A stretch of 64,000 nucleotides of DNA from Myxocyprinus asiaticus (GCF_019703515.2 NC_059393.1:9317501-9381500); one strand, 5' to 3'; positions 10,201 to 21,017 are shown, counted from the first letter of the stretch. Notes: generated by a model not told the origin, from the sequence alone. Program-made: numbers and translations.

Positions 10201-12301
10201 CAGCAGTTACAGAAATACTCAAACCAGCCCATCTGGCACCAACAATCATGCCACAGTCAAAATCATTGAGATCACAATTTTTCCCCATTATTTGGTTGAT
10301 GTGAACAATAACTGAAGCTCCTGACCTGTATCTGCATGATTTTATGGATTGCACTGCTGCCACAAAATTGGCTGATTAGATAATCACATGAATAACTAGT
10401 TGTACAGGTGTGCCGAATAAAGTGGTCGGTGAGCGTATTGCCATGCGGTATTATATAAATGTTTTTGGAACACAGCAAAAAGTACGTATTTATGGATCAT
10501 TTTACTCGTGATTTATGTTATAGTGAATTAAACTCGTTGTTGTAGCGCCTCTAGTGTTCATTTCACCAAGAAACTGCCGTGATACGAAAGACGAGCAACA
10601 TAAAACTCATTTTGCAAAATGTACCTATAAAATACATAAAATAGGTTAAATCACAACAGAATGTAAACTTTTAAGTGTGGGTTAGGGTTAGGTTACTTTA
10701 GAATGTCTCTTACTTTAGCTCCTCCTCCTCAATGAAACCGCTAGCGTCCACGTCGAGAGCTTTAAAGACCATCTTCACGTTCTCAGCAGACAGAGCCTTC
10801 AGCCCAATCACATCAAAGAACTTCTTATGGTCAAAGCTGTCCTCAGCTGTTTATTAGAAATACACACACTATAATTACTGATTACATTTCAGTGCTACAC
10901 AGTGCTTAATAGAATGTTTCATGTTCATTACAAGTTAAGCTCTGTAGAAAGAATCTGTTAGTACATTTACATGCACTTTAAAAGTTTCAGTTCAGTCTGG
11001 CTAAAACAATTCATATTTTAAAATGCCATGAAAGCGTGTTAGTCATAAGTTTGGTACAGCAAGGCCAATTGTGGTTCAGTTAATGTGCACACATACTAGA
11101 CGAAGCTACAATTACCTTTAAATTATCTTGGCCCATTAATCTAACTTTGCAAAACTTGGATTGTTATGATTACATTTGTACTAAAATGTTTAAATTACAT
11201 TTTAAAAAGACAAATTACTGTTTTAGTATGACTAAATTTGAACTTTAAAAATGCATATAAACATACCGAGGTTAAACAGACTGCATGAAAGCCGTTATAG
11301 CTCAGTTATAACAGTGCATAAACGTACTGTGTGAAATGTCAACAGGAAAATTATTTTGACTCATCCCACGATTTATTTATTATTGTAGCAGAACATATGG
11401 TAAGATGTGAAATATCTGATAAGCTGATTAATAGTAGATTAAGATATAGGCCTACTCTATAGATCATTTACTATTAAAGTAGTTACCCTAGATATTTCAC
11501 CATTTATTTTCCACATAGTAATGAATTTATAACTATATTTAAGCAGAATTTGTTTCCCTAATCTAAAGTGCTTTTTAATTGGAAATTGGAATATCCACTT
11601 ATCAAGTAGCTATCAATAAGTTTCAAGTGAAAGAAATTCATTTTAAAAACTTTACATAATCGCAGATCCAAATTAGATTAAAGACTATTTATTTGCATGA
11701 TAAACAAGTTTACATTGACAAAATATTCCCCAACATTATTTGATTTAGATGGTTCAATTATTCTTGATGGACAATCTCTTATAATTGTTTCTCTGATCTT
11801 TTCTTTCTTTTTCATTGTTCTTTTTCCTCTTTAATTTCTATAATTATTAATTTTTAAAAACTATAATAATTTAATATATATAGTCCCACTGCTAAAAGGG
11901 CCATTTTGAAAATGTGGTCACATAACAAACATTTCTGAACAGAATTATTACTGTAATATAAATGCTTTGACAAAAATGCAAGATGCACATTTCTGCTTTT
12001 AGATCCTCCAGAATGCCTTGCCACATAGACTTCAATTGAATTTATTTATTTTTTTATTTTTATATTTATTTATTTTTTACAAATTGAGGAAAGAGTCGAA
12101 ATTATTGCCAAGGAGCTCTAAAATACAGTGCAAACTGATACTGTCTTTGCTAATTAATTTGAACCTGGAACATTCTTCAAATCAAACATTCCATTCCAAC
12201 AATTCTTTTCTCACTGTTCTAAGACCACTACTTAGCTTACCTTTAAATTGATCAATGGCTTTCTTGATATTGTCATCTTTCAAAAGGTCTTTCATGGCCA
12301 T
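4291..12301 (-). CDS. pvalb: Parvalbumin, alpha type (complete CDS)
   Basis: Small cytosolic Ca2+/Mg2+ buffer of fast muscle and neurons. Four coding exons on - : 12301-12241 (exon reaches to 12309), 10846-10714, 5459-5350, 4316-4291. All have GT-AG borders and matching phases, giving 109 residues from MAMKDLLK to EFEALVHE. The CD loop has ligands D52, D54, S56, F58, E60, E63; the EF loop has D91, D93, D95, K97, G99, E102. The R76/E82 pair matches the family's conserved Arg75-Glu81 salt bridge. The [15 protein letters not shown] ending and lack of Cys18 favour the alpha lineage over fish muscle beta-parvalbumins. Zebrafish has two alpha-type genes (pvalb6 and pvalb7), and which one this matches is not settled. 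The 26-nt last exon is easy to miss; it lies behind a ctcttttag acceptor. The 5' UTR exon is at about 15386-15470. Intron 3 (5460-10713) is swollen by transposons. Confidence 0.95.
4317..5349 (-). other. Parvalbumin last intron
   Basis: AT-rich, no coding signal beyond the flanking exons. The parts at 4480-4560 and 5170-5290 look like decayed dispersed repeats. Open frames here lack protein-like composition. Confidence 0.4.
5460..6454 (-). other. Parvalbumin intron 3, unassigned part
   Basis: No gene or clear transposon terminus is visible. Composition is intronic, AT-rich, with several stop-rich open frames. Confidence 0.4.
6455..6600. repeat. Dispersed repeat with telomere-like motif
   Basis: Carries 'aatgtccactgagtggtgctaaaagcgagtt' type sequence (6465-6495) followed by ccctaaacctaaacct-like text near 6568-6595. 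The same order of blocks recurs at 24000-24120 and, on the other strand, at 20400-20520 and 47390-47590. Confidence 0.5.
6772..6870 (+). mobile_element. Tc1-like terminal fragment
   Basis: Starts cactcaccgagcactttatt and continues with the TIR-adjacent sequence seen inverted at 10340-10437. After about 100 bp the similarity fades, so this is an orphan end. No transposase is linked to it directly. Confidence 0.65.
7139..7202. repeat. (TA)n microsatellite
   Basis: About 32 uninterrupted TA units, immediately left of a Tc1 terminus. TA is the Tc1 target, so the run probably attracted the insertion. Confidence 0.95.
7209..7990. mobile_element. Chimeric Tc1-like element, two families joined
   Basis: The left part (about 7209-7595) begins with cagtcatgggaaaaagaaag and reaches the start region of a + strand transposase. 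The right part (about 7600-7990) is a second family in - orientation. It encodes the N-terminal HTH on - from 7762 ([19 protein letters not shown], then [14 protein letters not shown]) and ends in gtaaacttttgatcagggcc-type sequence. Neither part has the catalytic DDE region, so both are dead. Confidence 0.7.
7994..8779 (+). mobile_element. 3' internal region of a gypsy-like LTR retrotransposon
   Basis: A C-rich block whose frame from 8175 encodes a proline/serine-rich tail with many PPWS and APP repeats. It runs into non-coding sequence and a polypurine tract (gtggggggata at about 8769-8779) directly before the LTR. This matches the end of a gypsy-type pol reading frame in fish elements. Protease, reverse transcriptase and integrase are absent. 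The GC content contrasts sharply with the surrounding intron. Confidence 0.6.
8780..9192 (+). mobile_element. 3' LTR of the gypsy-like element
   Basis: 413 bp bounded by TGTCAGG and CGTTACA (TG...CA). It contains a TATA-like tatttaag near 8977 and AATAAA near 9112. It follows a polypurine tract, as expected for a 3' LTR. On the right it is followed directly by a short (TA)n run, so a target duplication cannot be read. Confidence 0.7.
9225..10437. mobile_element. Head-to-head (fold-back) Tc1-like element
   Basis: The 5' half of a Tc1 transposon runs on + from 9225 to about 9905. The same 5' half then runs on - from 10437 back to about 9905. The + arm encodes [18 protein letters not shown] and VSRVYREW (HTH region), then [16 protein letters not shown] and [11 protein letters not shown] (first catalytic D). 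The - arm repeats the HTH region. The right end keeps the TIR cgctcaccgaccactttatt (inverted); the left TIR is lost into (TA)n. There are multiple stops and no C-terminal catalytic residues. Confidence 0.8.
10847..12240 (-). other. Parvalbumin intron 2
   Basis: Intronic AT-rich sequence. Nothing recognisable is seen beyond short T-rich runs near 11800-11880 and 12035-12080. Confidence 0.5.
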
Positions 12302-12574
12302 CTTGACAGCTAGTCAAGCCAGAGAGAGAGAAAGAGAAATATTAGGGACTAATGACTGAAATAAACAGAAGGGATGCCAAAATCAGTATGTGAGTATGAT
12401 TCAACTCTAATGTCTCAGTGTGCTTTGAGCAGGGCTCCAGACCTGGCCTTTTACAGTGCCTTTCATATAATTGTATATACCGTACACCACATAACACACT
12501 CTTTTAAACACAAACATATGCAGTTGCAGTCTTGTGAGATAGAGGTGGATTGTGCTTAGGGCGAGAAAAACCCC

Positions 12575-13670
12575 CCGAAATTGCTTAACTCGCTTACAGC
12601 ATTAGGGCATAAAAATGTAAATTCCTTAAATCGCTTACAGCATAAGGGCTTTAGAATTGAAATTGCTTAAAACGCTTACAGCATGAGGGCTTAAGAATCG
12701 AAATTGCTTAAATCACTTACAGCATAACGGCTTGAGAGTCGAAATTGCTAAAATCGCTTACAGCATGAGGGATTAAGAACCAAAATTTTTTAAATCGCTT
12801 ACAGCATAAGGGCTTAAGAACCGAAATTGCTTAAAACGCTTACAGCATAAGGTCGAAAATGCTTAAATCGCTTATTGCCAGGGTTGGGGAATAACGAAAT
12901 ACATGTAACGGGATTACGTATTTTAAATACAAATTATAAGTAACTGTATTCCACTACAGTTACAATTGAAATCATTGGTAATTAGAATACAGTTACATTC
13001 AAAAAGTATTTTGATTACTGAAGAGATTACTTTGCATTTTATTGTCATTTGTTTCATTTAATATTTAGTCCTTTCAGATGGAAAACATTTATATAAATGA
13101 TGCGATCCAAAGTGCATTTGAACAGCGGTGAAACACTTTCTTATGATGTGTTACATTCATACGAGCAGACAGAGAAGTACGTTTGAAGTAAGTTTGGAGC
13201 AGAAGAAATAGAAATAAACATTGTGTAAATTGTCAGCTTTACGCTAAACTAAAACGCTATTTCTAGACATTTTACATGCACATTACCAGGCACGATCATA
13301 TTTTTTTTATCAAGAAAATTCACGTTAGATCATAATTTATTTTTTCTAGTAAGACCTTTGATATTAGGGTTCCTATAAAATATCCTGTATAAATATCTAA
13401 AAATCCTTAAAACAAGATCAATTTGATTGGTTTAAAACAAAGCATGGGGCATGGATCTATATTTCTTAAATTGCTTGCAGAATTAGGTGCTTAAAAACAG
13501 AAAAAAATTACTTAAATTGCTTACAGCAATAGGGCTTAAAAATAAACAAAAAATGCCTAAATCACTTGCAGTATTAGGGAAAAACATTTAAATTGCTTAA
13601 ATACTTTTCAGCATTGTGGATTAAAAAATTGAAATCGCTTAAATCGTTTACAGCATTAGGGTGTAAAAAT
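12575..13670. repeat. 41-bp minisatellite, interrupted
   Basis: Unit of about 41 bp built on cgcttacagcataagggctt and gaaattgcttaaat. About seven copies lie at 12575-12880 and about five diverged copies at 13465-13670. Between them (12885-13465) is foreign AT-rich sequence starting ggttggggaataacgaaata, a motif common in fish dispersed elements. It lies in parvalbumin intron 1. Confidence 0.8.
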
Positions 13671-14350
13671 CAAAATAATCTGATTATTTCAATTCAGGCA
13701 TCAGTATTGATTCTGCGAAGCATATTAGCAACAAATGATTATTAAAGGTTTTCATTTATCAAGTGCCAGTTAATATTCAAATGGCAAATGGCAATTAATG
13801 TCCAAAGGTGTTGAACAAAATCCTCCTGCTGCTGTATCAGGTTACTGATAAACCCATTAGTGTCCAAGCACAGGCAACTGCTGTAATGAACACTAACCAA
13901 CAATGAAATATGCTGCCAAGAGAAAAGATTCGATTCCTCCCATCTTGGCCTCTTAGGATCGCAAGAGTTCCACTCACTCGCAAATAACTTTACAGCATTA
14001 ACACACTGCAAAAGTGGCATGCATAAGGCATGACAGCTGTGTATGTGTTTGTATGTTTGTCTATTTAAGTGAGGTATGTTTCATCCAAGTGTGTTGGGTT
14101 GGGCAGAAAGGCCTTCTGAGAAGAATGTGTTTGCCCTCTTGAGAAACTCTATCCTTCTGTAGTTTGGACTATTTGTGTATGAGGGAGTGAGATCACAGAT
14201 TATAAAGTGAGGTGACATTTTTTCGAATTCGTTTAACACACAAAACACAATGTATGACCACAACTGCAGCAGCCAGTCAGAGCCTAGTTGTTAAAGCCAG
14301 ATTTTAAACCGATCATCACACTACAGGTTCATTTATGAAAACTTTTCCTT
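13671..14350 (-). other. Parvalbumin intron 1, unassigned
   Basis: No repeat boundary, RNA gene or exon can be supported here. Confidence 0.4.
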
Positions 14351-14540
14351 AGGGCTCCGTTACAAAAAATCTACAGTTCTGACAAACTTGATGCAAACTT
14401 TCTGCAAATTTGCCACCCATTATTTTCATATGCAAGTGAGCTTGCGATTCACAGCAAATGTTTTCTAGAAGTTTGCAGCTCTTCACCGGTAGTAATAATT
14501 TGCAGCAAGTTTGCCAGAACTCTGAATTTTTGTAAGGGCA
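14351..14540. mobile_element. MITE with about 45-bp inverted ends
   Basis: The left end gctccgttacaaaaaatcta...gttctgacaaactt mirrors the right end caagtttgccagaactctga...tttttgtaagggc. The middle has repeated gcaaatttgcc / tttgcagc motifs. A related copy lies at 24115-24410. No coding capacity. The superfamily is not identified. Confidence 0.65.
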
Positions 14541-15385
14541 GCTGACAAAGTGTTTATTTGAACAGCTTAATAAGCTCTTGACAACTGGAAAGTGCAGACA
14601 TAAAAAATATATGACATAACGGCTAGGATCATGTTTTCATACCAATTCTTCATTGAGCAGCAGGTGTTAAAGGCTGCTATGCAACGCTATAAATCACAGA
14701 AAACTATTTATGCAGCTGTCACAACAACATCGCCAACAAAAACTACTTTGACTAATAGTTTAAGAGATACAGTCCATTAGCAACCTGTTTTCCTCCACCA
14801 AAAATGTAACGTTTCGAAAACGCTCTGTACAACATACTTTGGAAAACGATGACGTTGAAGGTGAAAATTGAGTTTTCAAACAAAAAACACACACATGGTA
14901 TAATTACATTCAAAGATGTCAGGCTATGTGAAAAAAATAAATGAGATCTCTTTAATGCCTCACATCTGTCTGCTTCTCAGATGTATCTCCTGAGGAAAAG
15001 ACTCAAGTAATCTAATTTCTATAGAGTATCGAGAACTCAAATGTGCTCAGTTTGACTGAGATCCCAAAGTCTGCCATCAAATGTTATAGATCTCAATATG
15101 AACTCAATCATTTCTCATTAAAACTTCCCAAGACCAAATTAGCTTTGCTTTTCACATTCATGTAATAACTCTATTTACTTACTGTATATCAATAATTTTC
15201 TCGTGTCAATTTATTTTTCTTGAGGAATTTCAGGAGAAACATCTGCAGGCAACGTTAATACCAAAATAAAACATATCTGCAAACTCATTTACAAACATTT
15301 AAAAGACAAAATTTTCCTCTGGGCGCAATGCTATAATACCAATATGAATGAATATCACCTGCCACTATCTAAACTATATCCTTAC
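14541..15385 (-). other. Parvalbumin intron 1, promoter-proximal part
   Basis: Unique-looking AT-rich sequence. The donor of the non-coding exon (RC of ccttac, 15380-15385) closes the interval. Confidence 0.5.
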
Positions 15386-15502
15386 CTGTGTGAAGGGAAA
15401 GCTGGCAGAAAAAGAGGGATGAAGAGTGTGAGAATAAGAGAGAGAGAGAGAGAGAGAGAGAGCCAGAGGTGAGAGATGGGGGTCCACCGGGCATCTTATA
15501 TA
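15386..15502 (-). promoter_or_regulatory. Parvalbumin core promoter and non-coding exon 1
   Basis: On - , a TATA box (TATATAAG, + coordinates 15495-15502) precedes a putative start near 15465-15470. Exon 1 ends at 15386 with CACACAG|gtaagg. A (CT)n run (AG on +, 15438-15462) lies in the start region. The next exon carries the ATG, a gene plan typical of parvalbumins. Start position is inferred from TATA spacing. Confidence 0.7.
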
Positions 15503-16378
15503 CTCTGGCTGACCCTTTGTCTATTTTAGGAGAGACTGGGTCATAACGCTACACGCAGGAGAATGAAGAAGTGTGTGTATGTGTGTGTTTGTGAGATCAC
15601 TTTCTTCGTGGCACTAATAAATCAAATGCTACTATTAATAATCAGGCCTCCTTTGACTTCTTGTGACATCTCAGCAAATCTTTGTCTCGTTCTCTCTTTT
15701 CAGTGTTAAAGGGATAGTAAGTTCACACATAAATAAAATGATGTCATAATTTACACTCCCATGGAGCAGAGGAATCCAGCATCACTTGCAGTAATTTACA
15801 CACCCCTCATGTCATTCTAAACCTATATGACTTCCTTTCTAATGCGATACACAAAATAAGTTTTAATTAATTTTGCAGGCCATCTTAAGCAGTAAATTGT
15901 GCCTCACTTTAAAGCTTAAAAAGGATGCAAAAGTATCATATAAGTAGTTGATGTGACTCTTACATCATTTTCCAAGTCTCCCAAAGGCATCCAAAACAAC
16001 CCGAAATTTAAATCATTTTTAAGTAAAAGTCTTGACGCCCGTTGCACATTCAGGAGTCCACGAGAGAAGCTCTTTCAAGCAAAACTGGCTGTTTTTTTGT
16101 TGTTGTTTTTTTGTTGTGCAATTTTCCAGCTGTACACTTTTTGCAACATAGTCTCGTAATACTTCTTACAAGATGGCAAAATCGTAAGATATCATTCGAC
16201 TTGGTTTGTACAAAAAGGTATGACTTTTATTCCCATAGAGACCCACCAATCAACCAACAGAATTTCAAATCAATACAATAAAGCCATCAAATTTAGGCTG
16301 GCCACCTATGCAACACTTATAATGCCAAGGAATTTGAAATTAAATGCTGAACAGATGGGTGTGGTGTTTGGGTGTCTA
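15503..16378. other. Intergenic, parvalbumin upstream region
   Basis: No gene is seen. Open frames at 15953-16281 are AT-rich and lack family signatures. Muscle or neuron enhancers may lie here, but no site is clear enough to call. Confidence 0.4.
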
Positions 16379-16383
16379 CTTAC

Positions 16384-16712
16384 TGTAATAGTTACCCTGG
16401 TGACCACTAGGGTCGCCATGTATGTTTATTGTTCTCTGCCTGTCTTGTGTTTGATTATGGGTTTTGTAGTTCTTTTCATTGTCTTTGTTTCATTGGTTCT
16501 TATGATTATTAGTCCCAGGTGTTCCTTGTTTTCTCATTAGGTCCTTGTGTATTTAATCCCTGTGTTTTCCTCTGTTAATTGTCAGTTCTTAAAGTGTAGT
16601 GGTTTGTTCTGTTTTCGTGTTTTTAGTTTATAGTGTTTATTTTTCTTGAGTTTATATAAAAAATCCTGCACTTAGATCCTCTTTCTCTCATCTCGTTCCT
16701 GCAAACATTACA
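16384..16712 (+). mobile_element. Solo LTR with 5-bp target duplication
   Basis: 329 bp from TGTAATAG to ACATTACA, flanked on both sides by CTTAC (16379-16383 and 16713-16717). It holds a promoter-like tgtatttaatccc near 16548 and an A-rich polyadenylation-like region near 16655-16665. No internal retrotransposon DNA is present, so it is best explained by LTR-LTR recombination. Confidence 0.85.
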
Positions 16713-16717
16713 CTTAC

Positions 16718-17635
16718 TTTGGGCCATGTGGTGTATTGATCTCCAAAGAGGAAAAGAATGTGATGGAGAGATGCTAGAATAGACTATAGAAAGTCTCTAG
16801 TGATTTATAGGACATCTGAAACCCAGCTGTTTTGATACAGACACTCTTATTAATGTAGTGTCACATTAATGGGGGATCACGCAGGGCTATGTATAGCTGC
16901 CATGCACTGGTGTTGTATGTAAACTTATGGAAGAAGGTTCTCCCTGTCTTTCATTAAGTGTCTTGAGTGTTCATCAGTGAAACCCATCACTGCTCTTTTT
17001 GGTGGGTGCAGATGGCCCAATACACCATCAGTCAGTCTTTTGACAAAGTTATTTCAGCAGCTGGACTTAAGTAGAGTTTTGTGGCTTTTAGTCCAGGTCT
17101 ATTGGCTTTGAGGTCATTTATATGCTGGTGTACTCCTGAAAGTTGACAAAATTAACCTTTTAAGACTTCAGTCTTTACTTTCCAAAAAAGGACCAAAAAT
17201 ATTTACAACTTATCTTGCACTACACAGATTTTTGTCCAATCAAATGCTCTCTTGGATGAGAATGTCCCTCCCACTAATACCACCTAAAACCAAAAAGCAA
17301 GTAGGAAATGTTGGTTCATGGCTGTGATGTCACTAAAGCATATTGGCTATTCAATATGTCCTGCCCAAACTTCTTGGGACTTTCAATGGGAATAGGTCAA
17401 CACAGAGAAGAAATCTGGGCTTGTTAAGTGATTTCATAGGGTCTTTAAACAGGATGATAAAAAGTCAACCCAGTCTCATGACAAGTATAACAATATGATA
17501 TGACAAAAGTGGCTTTTACTCCCATAGAGAAAAATACATGAACCAACTAATGTTTTTATCAGGATATTTTCTGAGTTTAACCCCAGCCCAAATTAAATCT
17601 AACTATAAAGTGTAACCCCTTACCCAAACCCTAAA
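16718..17635. other. Intergenic, no gene seen
   Basis: AT-rich sequence without a supported feature. The stretch 17470-17635 includes accctaaatctt-like text reminiscent of the telomere-motif repeats. Confidence 0.4.
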
Positions 17636-17950
17636 TCTTAATAGGAAGTTTGTCCTGCCTTTGCAGCTATAACACCGGTCACTCTTCTGGCTTTCCACTA
17701 CATGTTTGAACATTGCTTTGGGATTTGCTCTCATTCAGACAGAAGAGCATGAGTGCGGTCAGACAATGATGTTGGGTTGATGGGGTCTGGCTCGAAGTTG
17801 GTGTTCTAATTCATCCCAAAGGTGTTTAGTGGGGTTCAGGTCTGGGCTTTGTACATGCCATTCAACAACATTTTCAGTAAAACGTTTTGCCAGCAAACTG
17901 CAAAAAATTACTTTCTTACTTTCTCTTGTTTTCCAGTATAAACAGTTAAA
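17636..17950 (-). mobile_element. Tc1-like transposase remnant
   Basis: On - it encodes VEWHVQSPDLNPTKHLWDEL, the conserved SPDLNP(I/T)E/K-x-x-W block before the last catalytic Tc1 residue. No termini are found. An AT-rich fragment at 17896-18059 with inverted gcaaaaaatta ends, like the MITE at 18720, abuts it. Confidence 0.55.
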
Positions 17951-18224
17951 CATATAAACATTTACTTGAGAAGCAAAATGTCTTGTTTTCAGGAAAATCT
18001 AACAACATTTATCGAAGCTTAAATGTTCAACATGAAAACAAAATTATTTTTGCAGTGTGGCATCCTAGTACCGTGTTGAAAGTCAGTGACCGATTTGGTA
18101 TGTGTCCATTCAACAATCACACGTGAAATCAACATGTTACTTACAAAAATGCATACATTTTGCATCAATTCAAGCATGAACACATTTCCCTCTAGTGCTA
18201 CTGATAAAGTGTTGCGCGAGCAAC

Positions 18225-18400
18225 CTAAGAGATACAGGTTCTTCTTCCCGTGAAAACCAGGAAGTAATTACGTTCACGCTGAGACACAGGTTCTGGACTT
18301 GTGGGAACCAGGAAGTAATTGCATTCACACTGAGACATGGGTTCTGTTCCCATGGAAACCAGGAAGTAATCACGTTCACTTTGAGAAGGCCTTGCATCTG
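18225..18400. repeat. 51-bp minisatellite, block 1
   Basis: About three copies of a 51-bp unit with the core gaaaccaggaagtaattgcg and gagacacgggttctgg. The unit is the same as in the blocks at 19175 and 19735. Confidence 0.85.
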
Positions 18401-18719
18401 AGCATGTACTGTGTTTGATTTTGTTTTGTTAAACAAGCACCATTTAAGCACAACGAACAACTTCCTTGGTTTATATACCACTTGCAGTTGAAAAGAGCCA
18501 TTCAACTCACGGTTCACCGATGTTCATTTACATCCAACGTTTTGAACATGACAATTTCTCAGCTCCAGAGGTATTATGGGATCGTAAAGTGCCCAGTCGA
18601 TCCACACTTCGGAAAAGGTATCACGCCGGAAATAGTAGATCATCATTGTAGATCATCCGTGTAAATCTCGCTTACTGTTATGAATACCCATTTGCATACT
18701 GTTTTGGGCATACTACTGT

Positions 18720-19157
18720 ACACTGCAAAAAATTATTTTCAATAATTTCCTGTAAAATTATCTTCTTAAAACGTGATTTATTTACTTGACAAGCAAACTT
18801 CCTTAAGATTTAAAGTCTTGTTTTGAGAGAAATCTAACCAAATCTAGTAAGATAAATGCTTAAAACAAGCAAAAAAACAAAAACAAAACAAAAAAAAAAA
18901 AACAATGTTTGCCAGCGGGGTAAGTAAAATAAACTTAATTCAGAAGGAAAACAAGTTTATTTTTCTTACCCCTTTGGCATTTTTTTTTTCTTGTTTAAGT
19001 CTAAAGTTCACTTGATTTTGTCAGATTTCTCTTAAAACAAGACTTAATATCTTGTGCCATTTTGCTTGACAAGTAAATAAATCACATTTTAAGAATGTTT
19101 AGATAACAGGAAAACAAGACAAAAATACTTGTTTTGAAAATCATTTTTTGCAGTGTA
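18720..19157. mobile_element. Fold-back MITE inside the minisatellite complex
   Basis: Inverted ends: cactgcaaaaaattattttc on the left, gaaaatcattttttgcagtg on the right, flanked by TA. The arms pair along much of the 438 bp, with 'tcttgttttgagagaaatct' and its inverse inside. TA duplication suggests a Tc1/mariner-type parent. Confidence 0.75.
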
Positions 19158-19174
19158 TATAGTAGGGAAGTAAT

Positions 19175-19335
19175 GATGTTCGGAGTCGTTCTGGTCCCGT
19201 GGAAATTAGGAAGTAATTGGATTCACTCCAAGACGCGGGTTTTGGTCCTGTAGAAACCAGGAAGTAATTGCGTTTACGCTGAGACCGGGTTCTGGTCATG
19301 TGGGAACCAGGAAGTGATCGCGTTCATATAAACAA
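19175..19335. repeat. 51-bp minisatellite, block 2
   Basis: About three copies of the same unit, right after the MITE. The MITE probably split one array. Confidence 0.75.
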
Positions 19336-19690
19336 TGGTGAGCACGATTCTGTGGTTTAGGTTTAGGGTTGGGGTTTGGGTTAGGGGGCAGATTTAATCA
19401 TTTCTTGGTGTACACTGTATGTCACTTACAGTCGAAAAGGGCAGTCCAACTTGCGGTTCACTGCCGTTCTTTTACATTCAGAACGTGAAGTCTCCTCAGC
19501 TCTAGAGGTATTATGGGATCGTAAAGTGTCCAGTCAATTCGCACTTCAGAATCTCAATGGAAATAGTACATCATCCGTGTATTTCTCACTTGCTGTTTTA
19601 TGAATAGGAGGATTCAGACATACTACTCCATTGTCCTACCTACTGTTTTTGGCATAAATTAGGGAAGTATGGATATTCAGACGCAGCAAA
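19336..19690. repeat. Spacer repeat of the minisatellite complex
   Basis: Contains a ggtttagggttggggtttgg telomere-like stretch, then a segment (tattatgggatcgtaaagtg) that also occurs at 18420-18718. Array-plus-spacer is therefore a higher-order unit. Confidence 0.65.
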
Positions 19691-19734
19691 TATATCTGAT
19701 CCCGTGGAAACTAGGAATTAATTGCATTCCCTAG

Positions 19735-20310
19735 GAGATGCAGGTTCTGGTCCTGTGGGAACCCGGAAGTAATTGTGTTCACACCAAGATGACGGTTCTG
19801 GTCCTGTGGAAACAAGAAATAATTGCATTCACTCCGAGATGTGGATTCTGGTCCTGTGGAAACCAAAAAGTAATCACGTTCACACCGAACAGAAACAGGG
19901 GTTCTGGTTTTATGGGAACCAGGAAGTGATCGTGTCCCCTCTGAGAAACGGGTTCTGGTCCCGTGAGAACCAGGATGTAATAACGTTCACTCCAAGACGC
20001 GGGTTCTGGTCCCGCAGGAACCAGGAAGTAATCACGTTCACAACGAGACATGAGCTCTGATCCTGTGAAAACAGGAAATAATTGTATTCGCTCATAGATT
20101 TGGATTCTTGTCCTGGAGAAACTGGGAAGTAATCGAGTTCACTCCAAGAAATGGGTTCTAGCCCCATGGAAACCTGAAAGTAATTGTGTTCAGTCCAAGA
20201 CGCAGGTTTTGGTCCCATGAAAACCAGGAAGCAATTGCGTTCATGCCGTAGCAACGGTCTTGATCCCGTTGAAACCAGGAATTAATAGCATTTATGCCGA
20301 GACATGGGTT
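19735..20310. repeat. 51-bp minisatellite, block 3
   Basis: About 11 copies of the 51-bp unit. Because 51 is a multiple of three, long open frames run through it on both strands with a 17-residue period (for example NVITSWFSRDQNPFL on -). These frames look like a by-product of the repeat and are not called as genes. Confidence 0.9.
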
Positions 20311-20335
20311 CTGGTAATGTGGGAAACATGAAGTG

Positions 20336-20640
20336 ATTGTGTGTACATAAACAACAGTGAATATGATTCAGCAAGATTACATTTTACTCCGCTGGCAGTT
20401 AGGTTTAGGGTTGGGGTTTGGGTTAGGGGGCAAATTGAATAAAATATGCATTCCTTTTGACTGTACTGTATTATTTTCAACAAAAAATTCAACATTGGTG
20501 CCACTCTGTGGATATTTCACCCGGACACTGGAGCTCACATGAGCCCATACTTTCAACAATACTTCCAGCTTTTTCCACTGGGGGCAGGGGTTTAAATTTC
20601 GGTAAATACAGACCGATTTCAGCAGCAAAACTTTTGACCT
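20336..20640. repeat. Telomere-motif dispersed repeat copy
   Basis: Begins with gattcagcaagatta and holds ggtttagggttggggtttgg (20401-20420), then gtgccactctgtggatattt. The same blocks occur at 47330-47590. Confidence 0.6.
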
Positions 20641-21017
20641 ACTGTCACCAAATTCACAGTGTGCTACTAAAAATGTTTGTCTAAGGAGATTGCATGGCTG
20701 TATGCTTGATTTTATGCACCTATCTTTTAGTAACGGGTGTATCTGAAGTAGCCAAATCTGTTAATTAGAAAGGTGTGTCCACATACATCTACTGTACAGG
20801 ATGACAGGAGGTCTCAAGGATCTTTAGTATGTTTTGCGGTATACACAATGTACACAATGTATACGTCTCCCATACCCCGTCCCCCTTCTCTTTCACTGTT
20901 GGACTAAATTTATCGGTTTTCCACTGCTAGTGGCACTCAAGGCCAGGGGCCACAATCATCTTGGCACTCTCTGACAGTGTCAGGGATCTGTGGATATGTG
21001 GCATGATAATCGGAGAC

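Noticed and set aside
19773..20254. Open frames of 90-114 codons on both strands as possible genes
   Set aside because: They follow the 51-bp repeat with a 17-residue period, exist on both strands, and have no start or family context. Explained by repeat length being a multiple of three.
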